Shown: in pieces, positions 1 through 8,622 of the stretch
Layout of the letters: each line of letters starts with the position of its first letter
Numbering within the stretch: position 1 is the first letter of the stretch
Assembly (NCBI RefSeq): GCF_003460505.1
Contig: NZ_QTVG01000007.1
Span: 88,716 to 152,715 of the forward strand
Length of the DNA stretch: 64,000 nt
Reading direction: 5' to 3'
DNA from: Eubacterium sp. AF36-5BH
GTDB lineage: Bacteria; Bacillota; Clostridia; Lachnospirales; Lachnospiraceae
The notes under the pieces: generated by a model
Seen by the model: the letters and a program-made list of their open reading frames with translations, nothing else
Told to the model about the DNA's origin: nothing
Database searches by the model: none
Translations under genes and position numbers: made by a program

Positions 1-88
1 AAACGCTGGCAAATGATGTTCCTGCCATTGATAAAACTAATGTTGCGGAAAGTAATAAACTTAATATTCTCGAAAAATTCTTTTTCAT
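1..88 (-). CDS. Secreted protein, N-terminal fragment (runs off left edge)
   Basis: Only the first 29 codons are inside the window. They start at an ATG preceded by GGAGGAG and encode a typical Sec signal peptide: MKKNF at the N-terminus, then a hydrophobic stretch rich in Leu, Ser and Ala ending near TSFASV. The gene starts 16 bp after the ftsX stop, so it is probably the third gene of the ftsE-ftsX transcript. In Firmicutes the gene after ftsEX often encodes a secreted murein hydrolase or activator (an M23/EnvC-like or CHAP/PcsB-like protein) controlled by FtsX. That role is inferred from position only, because no catalytic domain is visible. Confidence 0.7.
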   Translation of the reverse strand, partial: MKKNFSRILSLLLSATLVLSMAGTSFASV

Positions 89-104
89 CTGTTTATCTCC
101 TCCA

Positions 105-1013
105 TTAAACTTTTAAGTGCTTTCTAATTGAAAGGAATGAACCAACTAAACCAATTCCGGCTCCAATTCCAAGTCCTAATGGAACAAGCACTCCAAATAT
201 TTCACCTACTGTTGCAAAAGAAATTGAACTTGCCATAACTCCTACCTTTGACATTACAAAAGCTATTAATCTTTCATAAATCACTCTTAAAATAACAAGA
301 GGTATAGCTGAACCAACAAGACCAATTATAACACCTTCTATAATAAATGGTGCTCTAACAAAGCCGTTTGTTGAACCAATCAATTTCATGATTTTAATTT
401 CATGTCTTCTAACGGTTATACCAATCATAACTGTATTACTGATTAAGAAAATTCCCACGCCTAATAAAATTACTATCAAAGCTATTGATACATATCCTAA
501 AAGTTTTGAAAACTTACTTAATGTTTCTTTTGCCTGCTCTGAATGTTTAACCTTTCTAACACCCTGAACTTTTGAGATTCTATTTACAAAAGCATCCTGT
601 TCATCAATGTTTTTCAGGAAAACTGTATATGATGCTGAATCAGCTAATGGATTATCATTTGCAAATGCCTTTGCCAATTCAGGATCTTCTGCGAAGTAAT
701 CTCCCTGGAATTCCTTCCAAGCTTCCTCTGCTGATGTGTATTTGTATTTTTCAACATGCTTATCAGCTTTTATTGTTGCACCAATAGCGTCAATCTGTTC
801 CTGTTTTAAACCTTTATCAAAAAATACAGTAACACCAACGTTTTGCTCTACCTGCTTCTCCACAGAATTAACGTTAATAATAATAGAAAGTATAATTCCA
901 ATAAGAAAAATACAGGCAGCAATTGTACAAATTGATGCAATTGAGAACAACTTATTTCTCTTAATATTAACGACACCCTGTTTAAAGCAGTATCCTACTG
1001 TTCTTCCATTCAT
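105..1013 (-). CDS. ftsX: Cell division ABC transporter permease FtsX
   Basis: FtsX is the membrane half of the FtsEX complex, which couples ATP hydrolysis by FtsE to activation of cell-wall hydrolases at the septum. The 302 residues show the family layout: a first membrane segment at about 21-45, an extracellular loop of about 125 residues, and three further membrane segments at about 175-198, 222-250 and 268-292 within the C-terminal FtsX permease domain. The length is normal. Its ATG follows directly on the ftsE stop codon, so translation is probably coupled. The next gene encodes an exported protein that may be the hydrolase partner. Confidence 0.95.
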   Translation of the reverse strand: MNGRTVGYCFKQGVVNIKRNKLFSIASICTIAACIFLIGIILSIIINVNSVEKQVEQNVGVTVFFDKGLKQEQIDAIGATIKADKHVEKYKYTSAEEAWKEFQGDYFAEDPELAKAFANDNPLADSASYTVFLKNIDEQDAFVNRISKVQGVRKVKHSEQAKETLSKFSKLLGYVSIALIVILLGVGIFLISNTVMIGITVRRHEIKIMKLIGSTNGFVRAPFIIEGVIIGLVGSAIPLVILRVIYERLIAFVMSKVGVMASSISFATVGEIFGVLVPLGLGIGAGIGLVGSFLSIRKHLKV

Positions 1014-1685
1014 TTATTCCACCACCTTGCTATCGCTGACTTTTACACCTTTCTTCATTGTAATTACTCTCTTGTTCATTGCCTCTACAATTTCAAGGTT
1101 GTGAGTAACAACAATAACGGTGGTTCCCTGTTTGTTTACTTTATCTAATAATTTCATAATCTCCCATGAGTTTTCAGGATCAAGGTTTCCTGTAGGTTCA
1201 TCGGCAAGTAATATGTCAGGCTTGTTTACCAACGCTCTTGCCAAAGCAACTCTCTGCTGCTCACCACCTGATAACTCATTAGGATTTGAACGATACTTTT
1301 CTGATAAACCTACCAAGGAAAGTACCCTTGCAACATTCTTCTTTATTTCTCTTGGAGACGCTCCAATAACATGCTGTGCGAAAGCAATGTTTGAATATAC
1401 ATCTCTGTCCTGTAGTAATCTAAAGTCCTGGAAAACTACACCAAGTTTTCTACGATACTTAGCCACTCCTCTTGATTTTAATTTAGATAATTTAATGTTA
1501 CCTACTGTTATCATTCCTTCTGTTGGATTAAGTTCCTTCAAAAGCAATTTAATAAAAGTAGATTTTCCTGAACCACTGGCTCCAACAACGAATACAAACT
1601 CGCCATCTTCAATTTCTAAATTTAAATTGCTAAGAGCAGGTGCGCCGTTTCCATAAGATTTACTTACACCTTTTATACTAATCAT
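1014..1685 (-). CDS. ftsE: Cell division ATP-binding protein FtsE
   Basis: This is the ATPase of the FtsEX complex on the inner face of the membrane. The 223 residues include a Walker A motif GASGSGKST at about 35-43, the signature LSGGEQQR, and Walker B LLADEPTGNLD. An ORF can be read from six codons further upstream, but that part contains the ribosome site AAGGAG, which lies 8 nt before the ATG at 1685, so I start at MISIKGV. It is translated immediately before ftsX. A possible Spo0A box and a TATAAT element lie about 90-125 bp upstream. Confidence 0.96.
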   Translation of the reverse strand: MISIKGVSKSYGNGAPALSNLNLEIEDGEFVFVVGASGSGKSTFIKLLLKELNPTEGMITVGNIKLSKLKSRGVAKYRRKLGVVFQDFRLLQDRDVYSNIAFAQHVIGASPREIKKNVARVLSLVGLSEKYRSNPNELSGGEQQRVALARALVNKPDILLADEPTGNLDPENSWEIMKLLDKVNKQGTTVIVVTHNLEIVEAMNKRVITMKKGVKVSDSKVVE

Positions 1686-1775
1686 TTGTCTACTCCTTAA
1701 CATATGTGTAATGAACTAATCTTCCACATTAAATGTTATACATTATCGCAATCTTATTTTTTTACACACCAAAAA

Positions 1776-1810
1776 ATTATATTACGCAAATGTAATAAAA
1801 ATTTGTCGAA
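1776..1810 (-). promoter_or_regulatory. Putative ftsE promoter with a Spo0A-box-like site
   Basis: On the minus strand a TATAAT hexamer (1776-1781) is preceded 20 bp upstream by TTCGACAAA (1802-1810). That is the complement of TTTGTCGAA, the Spo0A-box consensus. The box would be centred near -37, where Spo0A-activated promoters often carry their sites. No good -35 hexamer is present, which fits an activated promoter. In AT-rich DNA this 9-mer is expected about once or twice in a window this size, so the call is tentative. The rest of the gap between 1686 and 2101 holds no gene or clear structure. Confidence 0.35.
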
Positions 1811-2101
1811 TATAATTTTTTAATTTCTTTTATGTTCTATTTCTTCCATAAAAGTAAAATATGATTATTATATTAGTTCATTAATATAAGTCCCGACATC
1901 ACTGAATCAACACCAATGCTTACCCAGCCTGTCCACTTATATATTTAAATAGCAATTTGTTAAAATTCTGTGTCCTTTTTATATGTAATATTTAGAAATA
2001 TTTAAATTTCTGTACTTAAAGCAGCACTTAAACAATGTATGAATGTCCTTCTATTAAATATCATATTAAGTCTTTAATAAATAGATTAAAATTCAATATT
2101 A

Positions 2102-3190
2102 CTAAAATTCAGTATTACCCATGTACTTCATATATTTAACAACCATTAATGCAATCTTAAATGTAATGGCATCTTCGAACACTCTAATGTCCAAACCTGT
2201 TGTCTTCTGAAGCTTGTCTAATCTATATACTAATGTGTTTCTATGAATATATAACTGTCTAGATGTTTCTGAGACATTTAAACTATTTTCAAAGAACTTG
2301 TTAATTGTTGTTAATGTTTCATCATCGAATTCATCCGGTGACTTGCCATCAAAAATTTCATTAATAAACATCTTACATAGTGGAATAGGTAACTGATAAA
2401 TCAAACGACCAATTCCAAGATTGTTATATGCAACAACATTCTTTGTACTAAAGAAAATCTTTCCAACATCAAGTGCCATTCTTGCTTCCTTGTATGAACG
2501 TGAAACTTCTTTGATTTCCTTAACGATTGTTCCGTAAGCTACGTTTGCCTTAACCATAGCTTCTGTATTCAACATATCAACTATTGTGTTGGCAATATGT
2601 TCAACTTCTTCATATCCCTGATTGTCATCAACTTCTTTTACAAGGATAATACTCTTTTCATCTACTGCTGTAATAAAATCTTTTTTGCTACCTGCAAACA
2701 ATGTTCTAACTGTTTCAAGTGCAACACTGTCTTTTTCATTTTTTGTTTCAATAATGCAGACACATCTTCTTGCATCCACATCTACATGTAATTTTTTTGC
2801 TCTATTATATATATCTACAAGGAGGAGATTGTCTAAAAGAAGATTCTTAATAAAATTGTCCTTATCATATCTTTCTTTGTATGCAACAAGTAAGTTTTGA
2901 ATCTGAAAAGCAGCCATCTTTCCAACCATAAACACATCATCACTTGTTCCCTGGGCAATCAAGATCAACTCTAACTGATTTTCATCATATACCTTAAAAA
3001 ACTGGTAATCCTGTACTGACTGGCTGTCTGCTGGTGATGCTACAAATGCCAAAACTGAATTTTCAAACTGTTCACTTGTATGTGATGTTGAGGCTACAAC
3101 CTTTCCATCTGTATCTGTCACATGTAAATCTACTCTTGAGATACTCTTAATTCCTTCAATTGTGTTCTGTAAAATTTGATTTGAAATCAT
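2102..3190 (-). CDS. CdaR/PucR-family transcriptional regulator
   Basis: The protein has 362 residues and the layout of the CdaR (sugar-diacid regulator)/PucR family. The N-terminal half, starting MISNQILQNTI, resembles a ligand-sensing domain with a PAS-like stretch around VDLHVTDTDGKVVAST. A GGDEF-like middle region follows. The C-terminal helix-turn-helix lies at about 295-350 and contains the family signature NVSETSRQLYIHRNTLVYRLDK. AAGGAG lies 6 nt before the ATG. The ligand is unknown. It is a single gene, so the target operon cannot be read from context, although the sugar-ABC ATPase about 0.9 kb upstream on the same strand is a possible candidate. Confidence 0.85.
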   Translation of the reverse strand: MISNQILQNTIEGIKSISRVDLHVTDTDGKVVASTSHTSEQFENSVLAFVASPADSQSVQDYQFFKVYDENQLELILIAQGTSDDVFMVGKMAAFQIQNLLVAYKERYDKDNFIKNLLLDNLLLVDIYNRAKKLHVDVDARRCVCIIETKNEKDSVALETVRTLFAGSKKDFITAVDEKSIILVKEVDDNQGYEEVEHIANTIVDMLNTEAMVKANVAYGTIVKEIKEVSRSYKEARMALDVGKIFFSTKNVVAYNNLGIGRLIYQLPIPLCKMFINEIFDGKSPDEFDDETLTTINKFFENSLNVSETSRQLYIHRNTLVYRLDKLQKTTGLDIRVFEDAITFKIALMVVKYMKYMGNTEF

Positions 3191-3287
3191 ATAATTCTCC
3201 TTGCTTTTTTAACTGCATTTGTGTATATAAACAATTATTCAAGTTATATTTTAAACCAGTTTACTGTAAAATACAAGTGAAAAAAAA

Positions 3288-3318
3288 TCCCTTACGAACC
3301 ATTACAGTTCATAAGGGA
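3288..3318 (-). terminator. Rho-independent terminator after the F5/8C relic
   Basis: The 12-bp arms tcccttacgaac (3288-3299) and gttcataaggga (3307-3318) pair with one G-T wobble. On the minus strand they are followed by a run of eight T. It lies 30 bp after the stop of the truncated gene and so still marks the original end of that gene. Confidence 0.85.
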
Positions 3319-3347
3319 CTCTGTTAGATTAAAATATGTAATTTTAA

Positions 3348-4017
3348 TTATTTCTTTACTTTAATTTTAACAACCTTTGACCACTTCTTAGCGCCAACTG
3401 CTTTTACTCTAACGTATAATTTCTTCTTGTTCTTTAATTTCTTGCTTGAAAGAGTAACTTTTATCTTCTTAACTGTCTTCTTGTAAAGAACTTTCTTAAA
3501 CTTCTTACTTTTTGATACCTGTACTGTGTACTTCTTAGCACCCATAACTTTCTTGAATGTTAATTTAACTTTCTTTGATCTAAATTTCTTTGTTACTTTC
3601 TTAGCAATCTTTGTTCGCTTAAGTGAAGCTTTCTTTGTTACTTTCTTTGTTGTTGCCTTTGGCTTAGCTGTTGTTGGCTTTGGTGTTGTTGTTTCATCTG
3701 GTGTTGATGTGTCTGGTGTTGATGTATCTGGTGTTGTTCCATCTGGTTTTGTATCAATACTTTTTCCATAAACAGCAATATCCCTTATAGAATACCCATA
3801 TTCTGTGTTTCTAGACGTACCATTAATTCTTATATAGCGGGCATTCACCATTTCATCTAGAATCATCGTGTCATTTTTATAATTATACGAAATTCCATCT
3901 TGCTCTTCCGCAATTCGCGTGAATGTTTGGCCATCTGACGACACTTCTATATAATACTCGCTTGCACCAGCATCCTCACATATAATATTTACCTGCTTAA
4001 TATTGCATAAAGTTCCT
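3348..4017 (-). pseudogene. 5'-truncated secreted F5/8C + Fn3-tail protein
   Basis: The open frame starts right after an in-frame TAA near 4018 and has no ATG start, ribosome site or signal peptide. It begins inside an F5/8 type C (discoidin) domain: motifs ASEYYIEVSSDGQTF, ARYIRINGTSRN and YGYSIRDIAVYG are the usual C-terminal half. A Thr/Pro linker with repeated TPDTS units follows, and then a very Lys-rich Fn3-like tail ending KWSKVVKIKVKK. A GTG at 3944 could be read as a start but would still give half a domain without export. Ten bp upstream is the terminator of the sugar-ABC ATPase gene. I read this as the 3' remnant of a deleted secreted protein. The sugar-binding domain is of the same type as in the GH81 protein at 20-25 kb. 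Confidence 0.75.
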
Positions 4018-4026
4018 TATAAAAAT

Positions 4027-4057
4027 ACCAGGTTATGAATGTTATTCACAACCTGGT
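4027..4057 (-). terminator. Terminator of the sugar-ABC ATPase gene
   Basis: The inverted repeat accaggtt (4027-4034)/aacctggt (4050-4057) is followed on the minus strand by ATTTTTAT. It lies 41 bp after the msmK-like stop and directly in front of the truncated F5/8C frame. Confidence 0.75.
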
Positions 4058-4098
4058 TATAAACTTGAGTTACCCCCATGCTTGACAAAGGGCCCTAA

Positions 4099-5217
4099 TT
4101 AGTTTGTAATTACCTTTTCTGTGTCCTTATCGAAGATGTGTAATTTTGATAAGTCCATAGCGAATTTAACTTCATCACCAACTCTTGCTTCTGTACGGGC
4201 ATTTACTCTTGCAGTACAATCAAATCCTTCAACATCGAAGTATAAGTAAACTTCTGCACCAAGTAATTCGTAAATTCTGATAGTTGTTGTAAATACACTT
4301 TCAGGTGATTTTGCAATGAAGCTTTCTTCATCATGAATATCTTCTGGTCTGATACCCATAACAACTGTCTTACCAACATAACCGCCTTCTTCAAGCCTCT
4401 TAGCCTGTTCAGCTGGAACTGTAATGTATGTTCTAGCCTGGCCAACATGTAACTTGATATCTGTTCCAACCTTTTCAACTTCAGCATCGATGAAGTTCAT
4501 CTGTGGAGAACCCATGAATCCTGCTACAAATAAGTTTACTGGCTTGTCATATAAGTTCTTAGGTGAATCAACCTGCTGTACAACACCATCTTTCATAACT
4601 ACGATTCTTGTACCAAGTGTCATAGCTTCTGTCTGGTCATGTGTTACATAGATGATTGTAGCACCTAATCTCTTATGAATCTTTGCAATTTCAACACGCA
4701 TCTGAACTCTTAACTTAGCATCCAAGTTTGAAAGAGGTTCGTCCATAAGGAATACCTTAGGATTACGAACGATTGCACGTCCCATAGCAACTCTCTGTCT
4801 CTGACCACCTGATAAAGCCTTTGGCTTTCTGTCAAGTAACTGTTCAAGGTCAAGAATCTTAGCTGCATCTTTAACTAATCTTTCCTGTTCAGCCTTTGGT
4901 ACTTTTCTTAACTTAAGACCAAATGCCATGTTATCATATACTGTCATATGTGGATATAATGCGTAGTTCTGGAATACCATTGCGATATCTCTATCCTTAG
5001 GTTCTACGTCATTTACTAACTTATCCCCAATGTATAATTCCCCTGATGAAATTTCTTCAAGACCTGCGATCATTCTAAGTGTTGTAGACTTACCACAACC
5101 TGATGGTCCTACGAAGATGATGAATTCCTTGTCCTTAATTTCAAGGTTAAAATCCTTAACTGCTGCAAATCCGTTTGGATAAACTTTGCAGATATTTCTT
5201 AATGATAAACTTGCCAT
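4099..5217 (-). CDS. Multi-sugar ABC importer ATPase (MsmK/MsmX/UgpC type)
   Basis: This cytoplasmic ATPase energises carbohydrate ABC importers. In Firmicutes one such protein commonly serves several importers, and its isolation from any permease gene here fits that. The 372 residues contain Walker A GPSGCGKST, signature LSGGQRQR, Walker B and D-loop VFLMDEPLSNLD, and a C-terminal OB/TOBE region of about 130 residues typical of the MalK/UgpC group. Ten extra codons upstream are open, but AGGAGG sits 9 nt before the ATG at 5217 and inside that extension, so I start at MASLSLRN. A clear terminator follows. Confidence 0.9.
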   Translation of the reverse strand: MASLSLRNICKVYPNGFAAVKDFNLEIKDKEFIIFVGPSGCGKSTTLRMIAGLEEISSGELYIGDKLVNDVEPKDRDIAMVFQNYALYPHMTVYDNMAFGLKLRKVPKAEQERLVKDAAKILDLEQLLDRKPKALSGGQRQRVAMGRAIVRNPKVFLMDEPLSNLDAKLRVQMRVEIAKIHKRLGATIIYVTHDQTEAMTLGTRIVVMKDGVVQQVDSPKNLYDKPVNLFVAGFMGSPQMNFIDAEVEKVGTDIKLHVGQARTYITVPAEQAKRLEEGGYVGKTVVMGIRPEDIHDEESFIAKSPESVFTTTIRIYELLGAEVYLYFDVEGFDCTARVNARTEARVGDEVKFAMDLSKLHIFDKDTEKVITN

Positions 5218-5351
5218 ATATCTTTTCCTCCTAGAAATAGTTTTCACTACCTTTTGTATGTTGATATTCTAAATCACATCGTAGGAAAATACTATATGGC
5301 AAATAAACAAAATAACAAAAAAATCTTTGTATATTTTGCATATGGCTACTG

Positions 5352-6176
5352 CTATTTCTCTATAAATATGTTATTTTCACCAATAATTACTTGGTGTTCT
5401 TTGAGCAATCTGCCAATAGCTCTCTTAAATTCACTTTTGCTCATGTTAAAATCACGCTTAATAACCTCCGGTGATGCCTTGTCTGTGTAGTCAATTTTTC
5501 CGCCATTTTCTTTCATAAACTGCAATATTTTTTCAGCATCTTCTTCTATTTGCAAATATGATTTTTTTCTAAGAGCCAAATCCAGCTTGCCATCAGGTCG
5601 AACACTTTTAACTCTGGCTTCCACTTCCATTCCTACATGAACTTTCATTGTAAGTTCTTTTGTCTGAATCAGACCGTGGTATTTATTATTAACCGCAACA
5701 AAGGCTCCATAGTTTGGATTGTAATTATATACAACGCCTTTTACAATATCTTCTTCCTCGTATGTGGAATTGCAGCTTAGGTAGTTGTACACTTTCATTG
5801 TGGCGCATAATCTGTCACTTTTATCTGTATAGATGCCCACTAAAATTTTGTCGCCTGCTTTAATGTTTGTTGTCTGTTCCTTATAAGGCAGAAACAAATC
5901 TTTTCCAAGGCCCCAGTCAAGAAACGCCCCAAACTTAGTTATTTCCTTTACTTCAACATAAGCAGTTTCTCCAACTTCTGCTACCGGCTTGTGAATTGTA
6001 GCAATCAATCGGTCTTTTGAGTCCCTGCAAATAAAAACTTCTACAGTATCTCCAAGCTCCGTTCCCTGTGGCACCTCGTTTTTTGGTAAAAGAACCTTAT
6101 CATCCTCAGTTCCTAAATAAATACCAAAATCTGTTTTCTTTACCACTCTTAATTTTAATGTCTTTCCTAATTCCAT
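5352..6176 (-). CDS. cvfB: CvfB-like S1 RNA-binding protein
   Basis: The protein has 274 residues with S1-type OB-fold repeats, of which GETAYVEVKEITKFGAFLDWG at about 90-110 is the clearest. A C-terminal winged-helix stretch around FNMSKSEFKRAIGRLLKE completes the CvfB/YitL layout. In Staphylococcus CvfB binds RNA and affects virulence gene expression; here only nucleic-acid binding can be claimed. GGAGGAG precedes the ATG at 6176, and the slightly longer TTG-started frame begins inside that site. It follows the thioesterase gene, with a hairpin between the two that may affect its translation or RNA stability. Confidence 0.85.
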   Translation of the reverse strand: MELGKTLKLRVVKKTDFGIYLGTEDDKVLLPKNEVPQGTELGDTVEVFICRDSKDRLIATIHKPVAEVGETAYVEVKEITKFGAFLDWGLGKDLFLPYKEQTTNIKAGDKILVGIYTDKSDRLCATMKVYNYLSCNSTYEEEDIVKGVVYNYNPNYGAFVAVNNKYHGLIQTKELTMKVHVGMEVEARVKSVRPDGKLDLALRKKSYLQIEEDAEKILQFMKENGGKIDYTDKASPEVIKRDFNMSKSEFKRAIGRLLKEHQVIIGENNIFIEK

Positions 6177-6198
6177 TAGATTCTCCTCCAAGGGGCAG

Positions 6199-6230
6199 GA
6201 AACAGTTTACAGACATCTGCAAACTGTTTC
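6199..6230 (-). promoter_or_regulatory. Hairpin just upstream of the cvfB ribosome site
   Basis: A perfect 10-bp inverted repeat, gaaacagttt (6199-6208)/aaactgtttc (6221-6230), has a 12-nt loop. No T-run follows on the minus strand; instead the cvfB ribosome site starts about 12 nt later. It may be an RNA processing or stability element, or a weak terminator of the thioesterase transcript. Confidence 0.5.
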
Positions 6231-6234
6231 TTAC

Positions 6235-6942
6235 CTAAATATTTTTTAATTTTATTTGTCCATGTATTTGACCGTCAGCACTTTCAAGATTTATGCCAAG
6301 ATAATCCTGATTATTGTAAGCCACACACACTATTTCTTCATCTATTAAAGCTTCCTTTTTGTATACAATTTCAATCTGATTATATTTTTTTCCCTTTGGC
6401 AGAAACTGTTCAACAATCCGCATATAATCTGCATTGTTTAAATGACCATTTGTGTCTATGAAACTTTTGAAAACCTTTGTTGTTCCAAGAACTTCTCTTT
6501 CTCCCTGAAACTTTAATTTTCTTGACACTTTAAGTGAGTCAAAAGCCTCACCTAATTGGTACTTGGAAATGTCACCTTCAGTTATTCTTACGGGCATGCG
6601 CTTTTCTGTATCAAGCAGACTCCAAATAGATTCAGCCTTTACAATGTACCCACCATTTGCATCCTTAATCCAGAACTGTCTTGTTGCCATTACCTTGTGA
6701 AAATTTAACGGACTTGTGCCAACTTCAACTTCTTCACCAAATCTTAAATCCTTAAAAATCTGTATTTTGTAAGCTAAAAGTACCCACGCCCTGTGGTGTT
6801 TTTTTAAGTAGCTAATGCCAATTCCTAAATCCTCTGACTGAAATGTGCTACAATCTTGTAAATTATACAATATTCCATAATAAGGAACTATACCGTCTTT
6901 TCCAATTTCACTAAAACTTACTCTTTTTTTATAAGAATACAT
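6235..6942 (-). CDS. Acyl-ACP thioesterase (FatA/Acyl-ACP_TE family)
   Basis: Acyl-ACP thioesterases hydrolyse acyl-ACP to free fatty acid and ACP in the cytoplasm. The 235 residues form the expected double hotdog arrangement. The N-terminal half starts YKKRVSFSEIGKDGIVPYYGILYNLQ, written here as YKKRVSFSEIG plus PYYGILYNLQ, and contains SLLDTEKRMPVRI. The second half contains FIDTNGHLNNADYMRI, with the conserved Asn-Gly-His that forms the active site. GAGGT lies before the ATG. The gene starts 16 bp after the L,D-transpeptidase stop, so the two are probably cotranscribed, although no functional link is obvious. Confidence 0.88.
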   Translation of the reverse strand: MYSYKKRVSFSEIGKDGIVPYYGILYNLQDCSTFQSEDLGIGISYLKKHHRAWVLLAYKIQIFKDLRFGEEVEVGTSPLNFHKVMATRQFWIKDANGGYIVKAESIWSLLDTEKRMPVRITEGDISKYQLGEAFDSLKVSRKLKFQGEREVLGTTKVFKSFIDTNGHLNNADYMRIVEQFLPKGKKYNQIEIVYKKEALIDEEIVCVAYNNQDYLGINLESADGQIHGQIKLKNI

Positions 6943-6958
6943 ATTTACCTCTTTACGC

Positions 6959-8428
6959 CTACTTTGCCTGAGTTGTTGTTTCAGGAGCTGTAGTTGTTGT
7001 TTCAGGTGTTGTTGGCTGTTCTGGTGTTGTTGGCTGTTCCGGTGTTGTTGGCTGTTCCGGTGTTGTTGGCTGTTCCGGTGTTGCTGGTTTTGCCTTAACT
7101 GTAACTGTAAGCTTCTTTATTACTGCTGTGTAAGTCTGATTTTTGTACTGAGCCTTGTATGTAATTACATATTTACCAGGCTTGTTCATGTCAACTTTTC
7201 CTGTGTATGTAACATATTTTTTGATTTTCAAATCTTTGTCATCATAAGTCTTTAAGCTCTTAACATAAGTATAACCAAATTCTGCATTTGTACCCTGAAC
7301 TAAAGTTACCTTTGAAGCTGTTAATGTAAGCTTAACTTTATGACTTTTTACTGTATATTTAACAGTTTTCTTAGCTTCTTTTTTGTTTCTGCCTTTTACA
7401 CTATATGTAATTTTATATGTTCCTTTATTTGAGAATTTTACGCTACCTTTCTTTACAGAAACTTTTTTGTTCTTATATTTAACAGAAACTTTAATCTTTG
7501 ATGTTAAATTTTTTCCCGGTACACTCTTTGCTGTAACACCGGTTAAAACGTTAGCTTTGCTACCCTGAGCAACATCTTTATTATCTGCCGCACCGCTAAT
7601 TACAGGTGCCTTTGTATCTACAACCTTAAACTTAAATGTTTTTGTAACCTTGTTTCCAAGAGAATCTTTTACAGTATATTTAACTTTGTATGTACCAAGC
7701 TTGTTTGTGTTTATTTTTCCTTTTGTCTTAATTTTCTTCTTGGCAATTGCATTTCCTGCACTGTCTTTTGCTGATACTAAATTCTTTAATTTTACTTTTG
7801 TACCAAATTCGATTTTAGTCTTATTAGCTTTGACCGTAGGAACTTTTTTCTTGTATGGGTTCTTTGGATCTGGATCAGTTGGATCCCAATCTGTGAATTT
7901 TCCGTTTGTAATTGGTGTAAATGATGGACGTTTTATTGGATCATCACTTTTTTTGCCCCAGAAAATTACTACTTTTGTTCCAACTGCACAATGGTCATAA
8001 ATCCATTTTGAATCTTTGCATAAAAGTCTTACACATCCATGAGATGCCTTTTGTCCCATTACATTGTAGGCTGCAACAGACATTGTTGACTTATCGCCCT
8101 TCTTGTAATACCAAACTGAATGGAATAAAATCTGATCACAGATTCTTGTACAATACTGTGCATAACAGTTTCCAATCATTTCATGCCATCTGTATTTTAC
8201 AGGTACATAGAATGTTCCTGTTGGTGTTTCATTACTTGGAGAACAAATCATTGCCTTGATGGCTTTTCCGTTTTTGTAAACTGTTGTACAGTTTGTTCCT
8301 AAATTAACCTTGATTGTGTACGCTGTACTGTCAGCATTAACTCTGTTTGGTTTGCTTACAGTTATGCAGCTTATTACCATAACTACAGCTAAGAATAATG
8401 ATAAGCTTTTTGTCATTATTTTCTTCAT
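6959..8428 (-). CDS. Secreted L,D-transpeptidase with Ig-like repeats (YkuD domain)
   Basis: The protein has 489 residues. A signal peptide ends near residue 32 (VNADS). The YkuD catalytic domain spans about 37-165, with the motif SHGCVRL giving catalytic Cys132, and His103 upstream. It would crosslink peptidoglycan stems (3-3 links) or attach proteins to the wall, outside the membrane. Residues about 195-440 are beta-rich Ig-like repeats of the HYR/DUF5011 kind, with phrases such as GTYKVKYTVKD and GKYVITYKAQYKN. The C-terminal 40 residues are a Thr/Pro tail with TPEQPT repeated about four times, coded by an 18-bp tandem repeat. AGGAGG sits 7 nt before the ATG. The very long Ig region is unusual for the family and probably spans or binds the wall. 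Confidence 0.9.
   Translation of the reverse strand: MKKIMTKSLSLFLAVVMVISCITVSKPNRVNADSTAYTIKVNLGTNCTTVYKNGKAIKAMICSPSNETPTGTFYVPVKYRWHEMIGNCYAQYCTRICDQILFHSVWYYKKGDKSTMSVAAYNVMGQKASHGCVRLLCKDSKWIYDHCAVGTKVVIFWGKKSDDPIKRPSFTPITNGKFTDWDPTDPDPKNPYKKKVPTVKANKTKIEFGTKVKLKNLVSAKDSAGNAIAKKKIKTKGKINTNKLGTYKVKYTVKDSLGNKVTKTFKFKVVDTKAPVISGAADNKDVAQGSKANVLTGVTAKSVPGKNLTSKIKVSVKYKNKKVSVKKGSVKFSNKGTYKITYSVKGRNKKEAKKTVKYTVKSHKVKLTLTASKVTLVQGTNAEFGYTYVKSLKTYDDKDLKIKKYVTYTGKVDMNKPGKYVITYKAQYKNQTYTAVIKKLTVTVKAKPATPEQPTTPEQPTTPEQPTTPEQPTTPETTTTAPETTTQAK
7003..7085 (-). repeat. 18-bp tandem repeat coding TPEQPT units
   Basis: The 18-bp unit ggtgttgttggctgttcc recurs about 4.5 times with few changes and codes the Thr/Pro-rich tail of the L,D-transpeptidase. 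The unit is a multiple of three, so gain or loss of a copy changes tail length without a frameshift. Confidence 0.85.
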
Positions 8429-8622
8429 TTCATTTCCTCCTGCTCATTGCATTTTAATTTTTAAAGCTAGTTTTTTACTTAAAATCTTCTTAATTATACT
8501 ACATTCTTCCTTTTTTACAATGTAATAATGTTGCTTTTCTACCTATATTTAATATATAATTACATACATTAGAGTTTTGGAACGTTTTTTGTAATTAAAA
8601 TACTACGGCGGAGGTATTATTA

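Noticed and set aside
736..1656. Antisense ORFs over ftsX and ftsE
   Set aside because: They are shadows of well-supported genes on the other strand, without ribosome sites or sensible composition.
3348..3944. Functional short protein starting at GTG 3944
   Set aside because: It would begin in mid-domain without a signal peptide, although it carries domains typical of secreted proteins.
5254..5490. Plus-strand 78-codon ORF near the cvfB end
   Set aside because: It overlaps cvfB antisense and is rich in residues typical of shadow frames.
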